A model generated the notes under the pieces. It was given only the letters and a program-made list of their open reading frames with translations, was not told where the DNA came from and searched no databases. Below, piece by piece: positions 33,131-41,840 of a stretch of DNA of 64,000 nucleotides (within the stretch, counting starts at the first letter, position 1; each line of letters begins with the position of its first letter). A program made the translations under genes and the position numbers. Source of the stretch: DASRAU01 sp035638075 (GTDB taxonomy: Bacteria > Acidobacteriota > Polarisedimenticolia > Gp22-AA2); NCBI GenBank assembly GCA_035638075.1, contig DASRAU010000036.1, positions 62,001-126,000 of the forward strand. The letters run 5' to 3'.

Positions 33131-34103
33131 GCCAGAAGGCGGCGACGCTGCCGATGGCGTAGGGGAGGACCCGCCAGCCCCAGGGTGGACGGGGCAGCGG
33201 CAGGCGGCGCAGCGCCCGGCCGACCGCGAGAACCACCGCGATGAACAGGAGCTGGCCCGCCTCGACGCCGACATTGAAGAAGAGGAGCGCCGGGACGATC
33301 GCTCCCTGCGGCAGCCCGACCTCGCGCAGCGCCCCCGCGAACCCGAAGCCGTGCAGCAGGCCGAACGAGAAGGCGATGAGCCATGGGTCGAGCCGCGACG
33401 CCCCGTCGTGGCGGCGCACGACCTCGGCCGCGGCGAGGACGATGGAGAGCGCGATGGTCGCCTCGACCGGCGCCTGCGGCACACGCACGACGCCGAGCGT
33501 CGCGAGCGCCAGCGTGATGCTGTGCGCCAGCGTGAAGGCGGTCACGGTTCGAACCAGGCGCCAGAGGCCGTCGGTCAGAAGCACCAGCGCCAGGACGAAG
33601 AGCAGGTGGTCCACGCCGGTCAGGATGTGCTCGACGCCGAGCCGCGTGTAGGTTGCGGCCACCTCGGCCCGGCGGGGCGCCGCGCCGATCACGAAGTCCG
33701 GCGCGTCGGCGGTCAGCCGCGCGGTGCGGCTCGATCCGTCGACCCGCTCGAACCGCACCAGCACGTCGCTGAGGCCGTTCTCCATCCCACGCACGCCGAT
33801 GGTCGCGCCGCCCCAGCCGGCGGCGCGCTCGACTTCGAAACGCTCCACCCAGGCGTCCTCCTCGAACCGACCCGGGGACAGGGCGTCCCGCACCTCGGTC
33901 GTGCCGGCCGGCCAGACCAGGTCGAGGAGCAGCTTCTGTCCGCCGGCGCGCGCCGGCACCTTGAAGAAGACCTCGAGCGCCGGGGAGGCTGCCTTCGTCT
34001 CGCGCAGCTCGAGATAGGCGGGCCGCACATCGTGCGCCAGCGCCGGGAGGGTCGAGGCCAGCGCCGCAAGCATCGCGGCGAGCGCCAAGGCGATCCGGCT
34101 CAC
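33105..34103 (-). CDS. HupE/UreJ family membrane protein
   Basis: A 332-residue protein: signal peptide ending ALA-HD, a beta-rich periplasmic domain to about residue 155, then six or seven transmembrane helices starting with GVEHILTGVDHLLFVLALVLL. This GxxHIxxGxDHLLF motif, the later FTLAHSITLALA and FGLLHGFGFAGAL are the metal-ligand-rich signatures of HupE/UreJ_2 proteins, proposed secondary nickel/cobalt transporters. The start is GTG 34103, overlapping the stop of the upstream SurA-like gene by 4 bp. No hydrogenase or urease gene is in the window, so the transported metal cannot be inferred from context. Confidence 0.85.
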   Translation of the reverse strand: MSRIALALAAMLAALASTLPALAHDVRPAYLELRETKAASPALEVFFKVPARAGGQKLLLDLVWPAGTTEVRDALSPGRFEEDAWVERFEVERAAGWGGATIGVRGMENGLSDVLVRFERVDGSSRTARLTADAPDFVIGAAPRRAEVAATYTRLGVEHILTGVDHLLFVLALVLLTDGLWRLVRTVTAFTLAHSITLALATLGVVRVPQAPVEATIALSIVLAAAEVVRRHDGASRLDPWLIAFSFGLLHGFGFAGALREVGLPQGAIVPALLFFNVGVEAGQLLFIAVVLAVGRALRRLPLPRPPWGWRVLPYAIGSVAAFWLMERIAAL

Positions 34104-34498
34104 CGCTCCTCCTCGATCGTCACCTCGTAACGACGGGCGATGTCGCGGTAGCGCGCGTCGCGGGCTTCCGGCGTGGCGTTGTCACCGCCGGCGACGAACT
34201 CCATCTTCTGGCGCAGGCGGTCGCGAATGACGGCGTCCTCGCGGTCGAGGCCGAGCGCCACCGCCTCGCGGCAGAGGATTTCTTCCCGCACCCAGTCCTG
34301 GATGAGCCCGCTGCGCTCGGCGGCGTCGGGGGACCGGCCGTGCGTCGCGGCGAACTGCGCCACGAGGCCGTCGATGCGCCCGCGCGTGACCACGACGACG
34401 TCAGGCCGCGGCGTGTCCCCCGAGACCAGCGCGTGCAGGGCGAAGAGCAGGGCCCCGAGGAGGAGGAAATGAACGAGCGGCTCGCGGAGAAGGCGCAT
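34100..34498 (-). CDS. Shortened SurA/PpiC-like membrane protein lacking the PPIase domain
   Basis: A 132-residue protein with an N-terminal anchor (LVHFLLLGALLFALHALV), the SurA-N-like helical segment (IQDWVREEILCREAVALGL, RDRLRQKMEFV) and then directly the C-terminal end typical of the family (ARYRDIARRYEVTIEEE). Relatives beside hupE genes are about 280-320 aa with a parvulin PPIase domain between these two parts. That domain is missing here while the frame is intact. It may keep a chaperone role or be a decaying gene. Overlaps hupE by 4 bp (GTGA), so it is coupled to it. Confidence 0.7.
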   Translation of the reverse strand: MRLLREPLVHFLLLGALLFALHALVSGDTPRPDVVVVTRGRIDGLVAQFAATHGRSPDAAERSGLIQDWVREEILCREAVALGLDREDAVIRDRLRQKMEFVAGGDNATPEARDARYRDIARRYEVTIEEER

Positions 34499-34538
34499 GG
34501 AAAGGCTCGAAGACCGGCTTATTATCCACGGGGCACGA

Positions 34539-34544
34539 TAGAAT
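34539..34544 (+). promoter_or_regulatory. Putative -10 box of topoisomerase VI subunit B
   Basis: TAGAAT in the divergent region, about 54 nt before the GTG start, with GGAGG (34589-34593) close to that start. No convincing -35 seen. Confidence 0.3.
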
Positions 34545-34597
34545 CGCGCGGCAGTCGCGAGACCCGACCTCTCCGGGCCGCCGCGACCGGAGGGGGC

Positions 34598-36421
34598 GTG
34601 GCGACGCGAGACGAATCCGCAGGACCGGCGGTTCTTGCCGGACAGATGGACCTCTTCATGGCCGCTCCCGCGAGCGGCCGGAGCGCTTCGAAGACCGCGG
34701 CGGCGCCGAAGCCGGCGCGCGCCGGCAAGCCCCCGGCCGCGGGGAAGCCGGCCCGGCCGGAGAAGGCGGCGGGCGCCGGGAAGAAAGGGCGCGCCCGTCC
34801 GGCGGGTCCGCCGCCGGAGGACGACTCCGCTTCCGCGCCGGCCGCAGCCTCTTCGGGAGGTCCGCCGCGCCGCCGCGAGACCGCCGAGTCGATCGGCAAG
34901 CGGCAGCGGGAGATCTCGGTCGCCGAGTTCTTCCAGAAGAACCGGCACCTCCTCGGGTTCGACAACCCGCAGAAGGCGCTTTTGACCGCCACGAAAGAGG
35001 CGGTCGACAACTCCCTCGACGCCTGCGAAGAGGCCGGCATCCTGCCGGCGCTGGAGGTGGTGATCGAGGAGAAGGCGGAGGACCGCTTCCGCCTCGCCAT
35101 CACCGACAACGGTCCCGGCATCCTGCGCGCGCAGATCCCGAAGGTGTTCGGGAAGCTGCTCTACGGCTCGAAGTTCCACACCATGCGGCAGTCCCGCGGC
35201 CAGCAGGGGATCGGGATTTCGGCCGCCGGCATGTACTCGCAGCTCACCACCGGCCAGCCGGTGCGCATCACCTCGCGCACCGGATCGAAAAAGCCGGCGC
35301 ACTACTTCGAGATCTCCATCGACACGACGCGCAACGAGCCGAAGGTCCTCGTCGATCGCGAGGTGGAATGGGACCGCGAGCACGGCACGAAAGTCGAGAT
35401 GGAGCTGGCGGGGCTCTACAAGAAGGGGCGGCGGTCGGTGGACGACTACGTGCTCCAGACCGCCCTCGCCAATCCCCACGCCGACGTGCACTACACGCCG
35501 CCGAAGGGGGACCCGCTCCACCGCGAGCGGCTGACGAAGGAGCTGCCGCGCGAGCCGCTGGTGATCAAGCCGCACCCGTACGGCGTCGAGCTGGGCGTGC
35601 TCATCTCCATGCTACAGGACAGCAAGAGCCGCAGCGTGTCGACCGCGCTGCAGTCGGATTTCGCGCGCGTCAGCGACCGCGTCGCGCTGGAGATCTGCAA
35701 GGAGGCGAAGGTCAACCCGAACGCCAGGCCGCGAACGCTTCCCACCGCCGACATCGAGGCGCTCTTCCGCGCCATTCCCAAAGTGAAGATCATGGCGCCG
35801 CCGACCAACGTCATCGTGCCGATCGGCGAGGAGCTCATCCTCGAGGGGCTGAAGCAGACGGTGAAGGCCGACTTCTACACCTCGACGACGCGGCCTCCGG
35901 CGGTGTACCGCGGCAACCCGTTCCTCATCGAGGTGGGGCTCGCCTACGGCGGCGACCTGCCGGCCGACGAGCTGGTGGACGTGTGGCGCTTCGCCAACCG
36001 GGTGCCGCTGCAGTACCAGCAGTCGGCCTGCTCCATCACCCGCGCCGCCATCACCACCGACTGGCGCAACTACGCCATGCAGCAGTCGCGCGGCGCCCTG
36101 CCCAGCGGGCCGATGATCCTGTTCGTCCACATGGCGTCGGTCTGGGTGCCGTTCACCTCCGAGAGCAAGGAGGCGGTCGCCGCCTACCCGGAGATCCTGA
36201 AGGAGCTGCGCCTGGGCCTGATGGAGGTCGGACGCCGGCTCGGTGGCTGGCTGCGTCATCGCCGCCGCCTCGCCGAGGAGATGAAGAAGCAGTCCTACAT
36301 CAAGTCCTACATCCCGCACATCGGCATCGCGCTCCGCGAGATCCTCGGACTCACCAAGCAGGAGGAGGCGAAGGTCGTCGCCACCCTCACGGAGACGCTG
36401 GAGAAATCCCGCGCCCTGTGA
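34598..36421 (+). CDS. top6B: DNA topoisomerase VI subunit B (archaeal type)
   Basis: A 607-residue GHKL ATPase subunit of topoisomerase VI. After a low-complexity Ala/Lys/Pro-rich extension (residues 1-95) comes the conserved core: QREISVAEFFQKNRHLLGFD, ATP-site motifs EAVDNSLDAC (Asn138), ITDNGPG (168-174) and GQQGIGISAAGMYSQ (201-215), the switch Lys segment, and the transducer ending with RFANRVPLQYQQ and ASVWVPFTSESKEA. GTG 34598 has GGAGG 4 nt upstream. With subunit A it would relax supercoils and decatenate DNA by ATP-driven double-strand passage. Topo VI is typical of archaea and plants and scarce in bacteria. The A subunit gene is 5.4 kb downstream rather than adjacent. Confidence 0.93.
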   Translation: MATRDESAGPAVLAGQMDLFMAAPASGRSASKTAAAPKPARAGKPPAAGKPARPEKAAGAGKKGRARPAGPPPEDDSASAPAAASSGGPPRRRETAESIGKRQREISVAEFFQKNRHLLGFDNPQKALLTATKEAVDNSLDACEEAGILPALEVVIEEKAEDRFRLAITDNGPGILRAQIPKVFGKLLYGSKFHTMRQSRGQQGIGISAAGMYSQLTTGQPVRITSRTGSKKPAHYFEISIDTTRNEPKVLVDREVEWDREHGTKVEMELAGLYKKGRRSVDDYVLQTALANPHADVHYTPPKGDPLHRERLTKELPREPLVIKPHPYGVELGVLISMLQDSKSRSVSTALQSDFARVSDRVALEICKEAKVNPNARPRTLPTADIEALFRAIPKVKIMAPPTNVIVPIGEELILEGLKQTVKADFYTSTTRPPAVYRGNPFLIEVGLAYGGDLPADELVDVWRFANRVPLQYQQSACSITRAAITTDWRNYAMQQSRGALPSGPMILFVHMASVWVPFTSESKEAVAAYPEILKELRLGLMEVGRRLGGWLRHRRRLAEEMKKQSYIKSYIPHIGIALREILGLTKQEEAKVVATLTETLEKSRAL

Positions 36422-36424
36422 AAC

Positions 36425-38962
36425 TCAGAACGACCACACGACCTGGAACGAGGGGGTGAACCCCAGCCAGTGATCGAAGATCGGCCGCGTCTCGAGGCTT
36501 CCGTCGGGGCGCGGGTCGAAGGCGAATTCGTCCACGCAGCAGACGTTTCTCCGGTCGGTCACGTTGGTGACGTTCACCTCGACCCCCAGCCGCCCCCGTG
36601 ACACCGGGGTCGCCCAGGCTCCCCTCAGGTCGAGCCGGGCGTAGGAAGGGAGCCGGTCGGAGTTCCTCGCCCCCGGAGTCTCGACGATCTCGGTCGTGCC
36701 GTCCGGCTGCAGGACCGCCTCGCCGGTCAAAGGCGTCGTCGGCCAGCCGGAACGCAGCGTCAGGAGCGTCGAGAAGGTCCAGCGCGCCTCCGGCCGCCAC
36801 GCCGCCGCCAGCCGCAGGGCATGCGGCTGGTCCCAGGCGCGCGGTTCCGCCGTTCCGTCCACGACGTCGTCCGCCGCCGACCAGGCGTAGCTCCCCCAGC
36901 CGGAGAAGCGCCGCGCCGGATCGCTGCCGAGGAAAAGCTCGGCCCCGCGCAGCCGCGCGCCGTCCGGGTCGATGCGGACCCGATCGGGGGAGACCTCCGG
37001 GAACAGCTCGATCGGGTTGAAGAGATTCTCGTAGCGCGGCTGCGGCCGGGTGAGGGCAGCGTAGTACCCGTCGAAGCGGATGCGCACGCCTCCCGCGGTG
37101 CGGTGATCGATCGTCAGGTCCGCCTGGCGGCTGCGCTCGGCCGGGCGGAAGAGGGTCTCTCCGTCGGCCACGTCGAGTTCCTGGATCCGCTGCGACTGGG
37201 TGAACCGGCCGAGGCCGAGGCGGAGGCTGGTGCGATCCCCCGGATGCCACACGGCGTTGAGCCGCGGGCTGACCTCGTCGTCGCCGGTGTAGCTCTGGCG
37301 GTCCCAGCGGACCCCCGTCTCGAGCGTCACGCGCGCGCCGAGGCCGGCGCGCCAGGCGGCATAGGCGCCATACGAGGAGCCGTCGGGGTCGAGCCGGAGT
37401 GGCACCTGCGCGGCCGGGTCGTCGGCCGGGCCGGCGGTGTAGCGATACGTGGCCTGCAGGGGCCGGGCCTGGATCCCGAACCGGAAGAGATGGTTCTCGC
37501 GCGCCTCCCAGGTCCCGTCGCTGCGCAGGCCGAAGAAGTTCACGCGGCGCTCGTCGTCCACCACGATCACCTCGTCCTCCGGCTCTGCGTCCCCCTGGCG
37601 CGTGTGCTGCAGCCGGCCGGCGGAGACCACCGTCTCGATCGCCAGCCGGGGCGACGGGGCCTGCAGGAGACGCGCCCACAGATGGGCGCTGTGCTGGGTC
37701 AGGTTGACCGCCTCGTTGCCGTGCTGTTCGTGGAAATCGAGCCGGTCCGAGGCGACGAGGGCGTGGAACGAGACGGCGGCGCGGGGCGAGGCGACGACCG
37801 AGGACTTGACGTACAGGTCGGCGAAGCGCGGCTCGAGTCCCGGCTCGCCGATCTCCATCGTCGTCCCGAGCGCCTCGGGGTAGAAGGCGCGCGCCGCGAC
37901 CAGCAGGTCCCCGGCGGACGTCGGAGCGCCGTACGAGAAGCCGCTCTCGATCGACCCGGCCGCACCGTGCAGGCGCTCGGGTCCCTCCGGGAGGGCGGTG
38001 GACATCTCGACGAACCCGCCGCGCCGATCCCCGAGGTCGGCCGTGAATCCTCCGCCGAGCAGGTCGATGCGATCCACCAGGGCGGAGTCGACGACGCTCC
38101 AGGGCGCCTGCAGCGCCGCGAGGTGGAACGGCTCGTAGAGCTCCAGGCCGTCCAGCACGAGGGAGACGTCCTTCGCCTCCGACCCTCTCAGGTTGAACGC
38201 GGCGGAGTTGTCGGGCGCCGCGACTCCCGGCAGCGACTCGACGGCGCGGGCGGGGTCGGAGCCGATTTGCGGCACCAGGTCCACGTCCTGCTGATCGAGC
38301 GTCCGCCGCGGGGCCGGCTCCTCCCGCTGCAGCGACCGCCGGCTCGGTGTGACGACCACCTCCTCGACGTACCCGGGCTGCGGCTGGAGCGGGACGACGA
38401 TCTCCCGCGACCGTCCCGCCGCGACGGGGATCCCTTCCACGCGGCGTGCCACGAAGCCGGCCGCGCTCACGTCGAGATCCTGCGCGCCCGCCGGAACACC
38501 CGGGATGCGGAACGACCCGTCGGGGCGGCTGAGACCGCTGCGCCCGGCCGATTCGACCCGAAGCCGCGCGCCCGCCACCGGCTGACCCGTGGCGGCCGAG
38601 GTGACGCGACCGCGAAGCGTCGCGTCGCGCCCGGTCCGCGGATCGCCGCGGACGACGAGGAGGGCGCCGCCGGGACCGTCTTTCGCCTCGAGCCCGAGCG
38701 GCGCGAGGATGGCGTCGAGGATCGCCCGGGGCTCGCTCGCTTCCGGCTCGACGGTGACGACGCGATCCGCCGTCACCGTCGCGCTGCTCCAGGTCAGCCG
38801 GAGCCCCATCTCCCGCAGGATTTCGAGCGCCTCGACGAGCCGGCGGCCGCGCCAGGGCGCCGGATTCGCCGGCGCGGCGGGCGAGGCGATCCCGGCCGCG
38901 CAAGGGAGACCGGCCGCGCCGATGAGCCACACGAGCAGCAGCAGGGATGGGCCGCGCCGCAT
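36425..38962 (-). CDS. TonB-dependent outer membrane receptor with STN domain
   Basis: An 845-residue receptor: signal peptide (LLLLVWLIGAAGLPCAAG), a secretin/TonB short N-terminal (STN) domain (about 35-105), a carboxypeptidase regulatory-like beta-sandwich (ATLRGRVTSAATGQPVAGARL, about 112-195), a plug (RAVESLPGVAAPDNSAAFNLRGSE ... LVLDGLELYEPFH) and a 22-strand-type barrel ending VVWSF with terminal Phe. The STN domain together with the upstream ECF sigma and FecR genes indicates cell-surface signalling: ligand binding outside is relayed to FecR and frees the sigma factor. The ligand is unknown. It ends 3 bp from the convergent top6B stop. Confidence 0.9.
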   Translation of the reverse strand: MRRGPSLLLLVWLIGAAGLPCAAGIASPAAPANPAPWRGRRLVEALEILREMGLRLTWSSATVTADRVVTVEPEASEPRAILDAILAPLGLEAKDGPGGALLVVRGDPRTGRDATLRGRVTSAATGQPVAGARLRVESAGRSGLSRPDGSFRIPGVPAGAQDLDVSAAGFVARRVEGIPVAAGRSREIVVPLQPQPGYVEEVVVTPSRRSLQREEPAPRRTLDQQDVDLVPQIGSDPARAVESLPGVAAPDNSAAFNLRGSEAKDVSLVLDGLELYEPFHLAALQAPWSVVDSALVDRIDLLGGGFTADLGDRRGGFVEMSTALPEGPERLHGAAGSIESGFSYGAPTSAGDLLVAARAFYPEALGTTMEIGEPGLEPRFADLYVKSSVVASPRAAVSFHALVASDRLDFHEQHGNEAVNLTQHSAHLWARLLQAPSPRLAIETVVSAGRLQHTRQGDAEPEDEVIVVDDERRVNFFGLRSDGTWEARENHLFRFGIQARPLQATYRYTAGPADDPAAQVPLRLDPDGSSYGAYAAWRAGLGARVTLETGVRWDRQSYTGDDEVSPRLNAVWHPGDRTSLRLGLGRFTQSQRIQELDVADGETLFRPAERSRQADLTIDHRTAGGVRIRFDGYYAALTRPQPRYENLFNPIELFPEVSPDRVRIDPDGARLRGAELFLGSDPARRFSGWGSYAWSAADDVVDGTAEPRAWDQPHALRLAAAWRPEARWTFSTLLTLRSGWPTTPLTGEAVLQPDGTTEIVETPGARNSDRLPSYARLDLRGAWATPVSRGRLGVEVNVTNVTDRRNVCCVDEFAFDPRPDGSLETRPIFDHWLGFTPSFQVVWSF

Positions 38963-38969
38963 GATGGAG

Positions 38970-39935
38970 TCATTGTGCGCCCGAAGGACGCTCGATCGAC
39001 AGAGTCGAGCCTTCGAGGCGGTGGCTCAGTCCGGAGATCGACAGCACCGACGCGAGCGCCTCGTCGAGCGTCATGCCCTCGATCGAGCCGCTCAGACGGA
39101 TGCCGGGGGCCGAGGCGGCCAGGTCGGCGTCGGCGTAGCGGATCGTCAGTCCCCGCTCCCGACCGAACCAGTCGAGGAACTCTCCGAGCGTCCGCCCGTC
39201 GATCGCCATCATGGGAGCGACTTCGCCGGTCCATCTCCAGGCCGCGACCGGGTCCGCGATCGGAGCCTCGTTCGCCCGCCCGCCGGGCCCGATGAGCAGC
39301 TCGCGCCCCGCCTTCACCTCGACCGGGCCCGCCGTCCTCCGGAGCCTGACCATGCCCTCCCGCACCCTCACCCGCACGGCCGCGTCGATGAGGCGCACTT
39401 CGAACTGAGTCCCGATCTCCTGCACCGTTCCGGCCGGCGTGCGGATGTCGACGGCGCGCCCGGCGGCGCCCGCGGAGGGTGGAGCGCCCTCGACGTAGAT
39501 CGCGCCGCCGAGCAGCTCCAGGATGCCGGCCGAAACCAGCCGGGCCCGGCTGCCGGCGTCCAGCCGGACCGAATGTCCGGAGGCGAGGCGCAGCGCCAGG
39601 CGATCCCCTTCCCGGGTCTCGAGAAGGGCGTCGGACGACAGCATGGTCCCGGCGGGAAGCGCCGGGGACCCGATCTCCACCCGCGCGAGGGTGGCCGCCG
39701 GTTCCGGGAACGGGCGCCAGCCTCGCAGGAGCGCGATCGCCACGGCGGCGAGCAGCACCGCGGCGAGCGCGGCGAAGCGCCGGGGGAAGGCGCGACGCGG
39801 CCCCGCATCCGCGGCTGTGGCGGCGCGCCATTCCGCCCGCACCGCTGCCTTCACGCGGGCGGCCCTCTCCGCCGGGACGGCGGGGCGCGGCCCGGTCAGG
39901 CGCAGGAGATCGGCGATGGCGTCGTTCGTGTCCAT
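38970..39935 (-). CDS. FecR-family anti-sigma factor / signal transducer
   Basis: A 321-residue protein: cytoplasmic N-terminal about 55 residues, one transmembrane helix (FAALAAVLLAAVAIALLRG), a FecR domain with SGHSVRLDAGSRARL and VDIRTPAGTVQEIGTQFEVRLID, and a C-terminal FecR_C/STN-like segment (RLSGSIEGMTLDEALASVL). It should sequester the ECF sigma factor encoded just upstream (2-nt gap between that stop and this ATG) and contact the TonB receptor periplasmic STN domain, whose gene begins 7 nt downstream. The gene order sigma, anti-sigma, receptor is canonical for FecIRA-type systems. Confidence 0.9.
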   Translation of the reverse strand: MDTNDAIADLLRLTGPRPAVPAERAARVKAAVRAEWRAATAADAGPRRAFPRRFAALAAVLLAAVAIALLRGWRPFPEPAATLARVEIGSPALPAGTMLSSDALLETREGDRLALRLASGHSVRLDAGSRARLVSAGILELLGGAIYVEGAPPSAGAAGRAVDIRTPAGTVQEIGTQFEVRLIDAAVRVRVREGMVRLRRTAGPVEVKAGRELLIGPGGRANEAPIADPVAAWRWTGEVAPMMAIDGRTLGEFLDWFGRERGLTIRYADADLAASAPGIRLSGSIEGMTLDEALASVLSISGLSHRLEGSTLSIERPSGAQ

Positions 39936-39937
39936 GG

Positions 39938-40519
39938 TCACACCGCGTTCAGCGCCGCGAAGCCGTCGCGGAACGCTTCGCGGGCGCGGGTCAGGAGCGA
40001 CTCGGCGGCCTTCGGGCTCAAGCCCAGCCGCGTCGCGATGTCCCGCACCGGCATCCCGTCGATGTACTTCCACTCGAGCACGTCGGCGTAGCGCTCGGGC
40101 AACTGATCGAGGACGACGTGCACCAGCCGGGCGATCTCGCCCCGCCGCAGCGCCGCGCCCGGCTCGTGTCCCGCGAGGGACGACAGCGACTCGAGCGCCG
40201 CCCGGATCTCCGGGACCTCCTCGACGAGCGGAATGGCCCCCCCCAGCCGGCCCTGCCGCTCGCAGAACGCGGCGATGGCGTGTCGGCAGAAGGTGCACAG
40301 CCAGGTCAGGAGGGAGGCCTCGCCGCGATAGGTGCCCATCTTTCCGACCGCCTGCACGAGCGTCGTCTGCACGACCTCCTCCGCGGCGTCACTGTCCTGG
40401 TGCAGGCGCGCCAGGGCGAACCGGAAGAGCGCCGGGAAACAGCGGTCGAAGAACTCGTCGAAGGCGCGCTCCTCCCCGGCAACGAGCCTGCGGGCGAGGA
40501 GGAGATCCCGCTCGTGCAT
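39938..40519 (-). CDS. ECF RNA polymerase sigma factor
   Basis: A 193-residue sigma-70 family ECF factor. Region 2 shows FPALFRFALARLHQDSDAAEEVVQTTLVQAVGKM and TYRGEASLLTWLCTFCRHA; region 4 shows LDQLPERYADVLEWKYIDGMPVRDIATRLGLSPKAAESLLTRA in the usual order. It starts at ATG 40519. The downstream FecR gene makes it an anti-sigma-controlled factor. Two Cys residues (TFC, and FC in region 2/3) are not in a recognised zinc motif. Likely targets are its own operon and whatever supplies the receptor ligand. Confidence 0.92.
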   Translation of the reverse strand: MHERDLLLARRLVAGEERAFDEFFDRCFPALFRFALARLHQDSDAAEEVVQTTLVQAVGKMGTYRGEASLLTWLCTFCRHAIAAFCERQGRLGGAIPLVEEVPEIRAALESLSSLAGHEPGAALRRGEIARLVHVVLDQLPERYADVLEWKYIDGMPVRDIATRLGLSPKAAESLLTRAREAFRDGFAALNAV

Positions 40520-40673
40520 TCCCGATCCCTCGAACCGTGTCGATCCTACCCGTTGGAGGGGTGGGAGACGGCCGATCCTTCGCCCCCTGCGGCGATTTCG
40601 ACGCGCCGCGAAGGAATCCGCCTCGTCCGGGGCTCTCACGGCGGGGGAGGGGAGACCGAAAAAGGAGAGCGCG

Positions 40674-41744
40674 ATGACGAACGGGATCGAAGTCGTGAAG
40701 TCGGGAGGGGCGCTGCGGCGCGGTCTCCTGTTCGCTCTGCTGCTGGTGACGGCCTGGGCGGTTCCGGCCAAAGCGCACGATCGCGGCCGTCCCGCCGCCG
40801 CGGCCGGCGGCCCCTGCACCACGACCGCGGCGACCCTCTATGGGGGATGCCTGCACCAGGTCGAGGCGGATGGCGCCGTCGCCAAGGCCATCTGCATCAA
40901 TATCTCGGACGCCGCCGAGCGGGGGGCGTGCGTCCGCGACGCCGACGCCGCCCAGGACGACGGCGAGGCTCTCTGCCGCGACCAGCTCGCCGGGCGGCGC
41001 GACGCCTGCGTCCTGCTCGGCGACGTGCGTTACGACCCGGATCCCGAGCCGGCCGATTTCGAGACCGACTTCGCCCACCTCGCCCATCCGAACCGCTACT
41101 TTCCGCTGCGGCCGGGGAATCGCTGGGTGTACGGCGGCTCCGAGGACGACGTCGTCGAGATGACGACCGCGACCAAGTCCATCGACGATCTGACGTGTCT
41201 CGTCTCGCACGACACCGTCCGCGAGAACGGGGTCGTGACCGAGGACACCTTCGACTGGTTCGCCCAGAGGAACAACGGCGACGTCTTCTACTGCGGCGAA
41301 TCGACGGCGGAATACGAGACCTTCGAGGGGGACCATCCGATGACGCCGGAGCTCGTCACCATCGACGGGACGTTCAAGCAGGGGCGCGACGGCGACCAGG
41401 GAGGGCTCATCTTCCCCGGGTCGCCGCACCCCGGCCTCACCTACCGCGAGGAGTCCTCGTTCACCAACGCCGAGGACATCGCCCAGGTCGTCTCCACGAC
41501 CTACACCTACGGCGCCAGCAGGGATCTCGACCGGCTCGTGCCGAAGGCGCTGGCGCAGCTCCTGTGCCACGGCGACTGCGTCGTCACGAAGAACACCTCG
41601 CTGCTCGAGCCCGGCATCGTCGAGTTCAAGTATTACGCGCCCGGGCTCGGCGTCTTCCTGGAGGTCCATCCGGCCGACAAGAGCGTCCTGCAGCTCGTCT
41701 CCTGCAACTTCGACCCGCGCTGCGCCTCGCTGCCGCAGCCCTGA
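40674..41744 (+). CDS. Secreted protein of unknown function
   Basis: A 356-residue protein with a signal peptide (LRRGLLFALLLVTAWAVPAKA) and AAAGGAG ribosome site before ATG 40674. The mature N-terminal region has six or more cysteines (PCTT, GGCLHQ, AICINI, GACVRD, ALCRDQ, DACVLL), followed by a beta-rich domain opening with NRYFPLRPGNRWVYGG, a phrase common to secreted lipoprotein-like proteins of unknown role. It is divergent from the ECF sigma gene and may be under its control, but I see no shared promoter motif. Confidence 0.75.
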   Translation: MTNGIEVVKSGGALRRGLLFALLLVTAWAVPAKAHDRGRPAAAAGGPCTTTAATLYGGCLHQVEADGAVAKAICINISDAAERGACVRDADAAQDDGEALCRDQLAGRRDACVLLGDVRYDPDPEPADFETDFAHLAHPNRYFPLRPGNRWVYGGSEDDVVEMTTATKSIDDLTCLVSHDTVRENGVVTEDTFDWFAQRNNGDVFYCGESTAEYETFEGDHPMTPELVTIDGTFKQGRDGDQGGLIFPGSPHPGLTYREESSFTNAEDIAQVVSTTYTYGASRDLDRLVPKALAQLLCHGDCVVTKNTSLLEPGIVEFKYYAPGLGVFLEVHPADKSVLQLVSCNFDPRCASLPQP

Positions 41745-41764
41745 GCCGGACAGGCTGCCAGGCC

Positions 41765-41792
41765 GGCCGGCCCGCGCGGGAGCGGGCCGGCC
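41765..41792 (+). promoter_or_regulatory. Strong GC hairpin upstream of topoisomerase VI subunit A
   Basis: Perfect 11-bp stem GGCCGGCCCGC (41765-41775) / GCGGGCCGGCC (41782-41792) with a 6-nt loop and no following T run. A TACACT hexamer (41800-41805) follows, then GGAGG before the ATG at 41841. It may separate the upstream gene from top6A or serve as a protein site. Confidence 0.45.
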
Positions 41793-41840
41793 GATGCGGT
41801 ACACTCCGGCGTTGGCGACGCTGTCGCCTCCGGAGGCACG

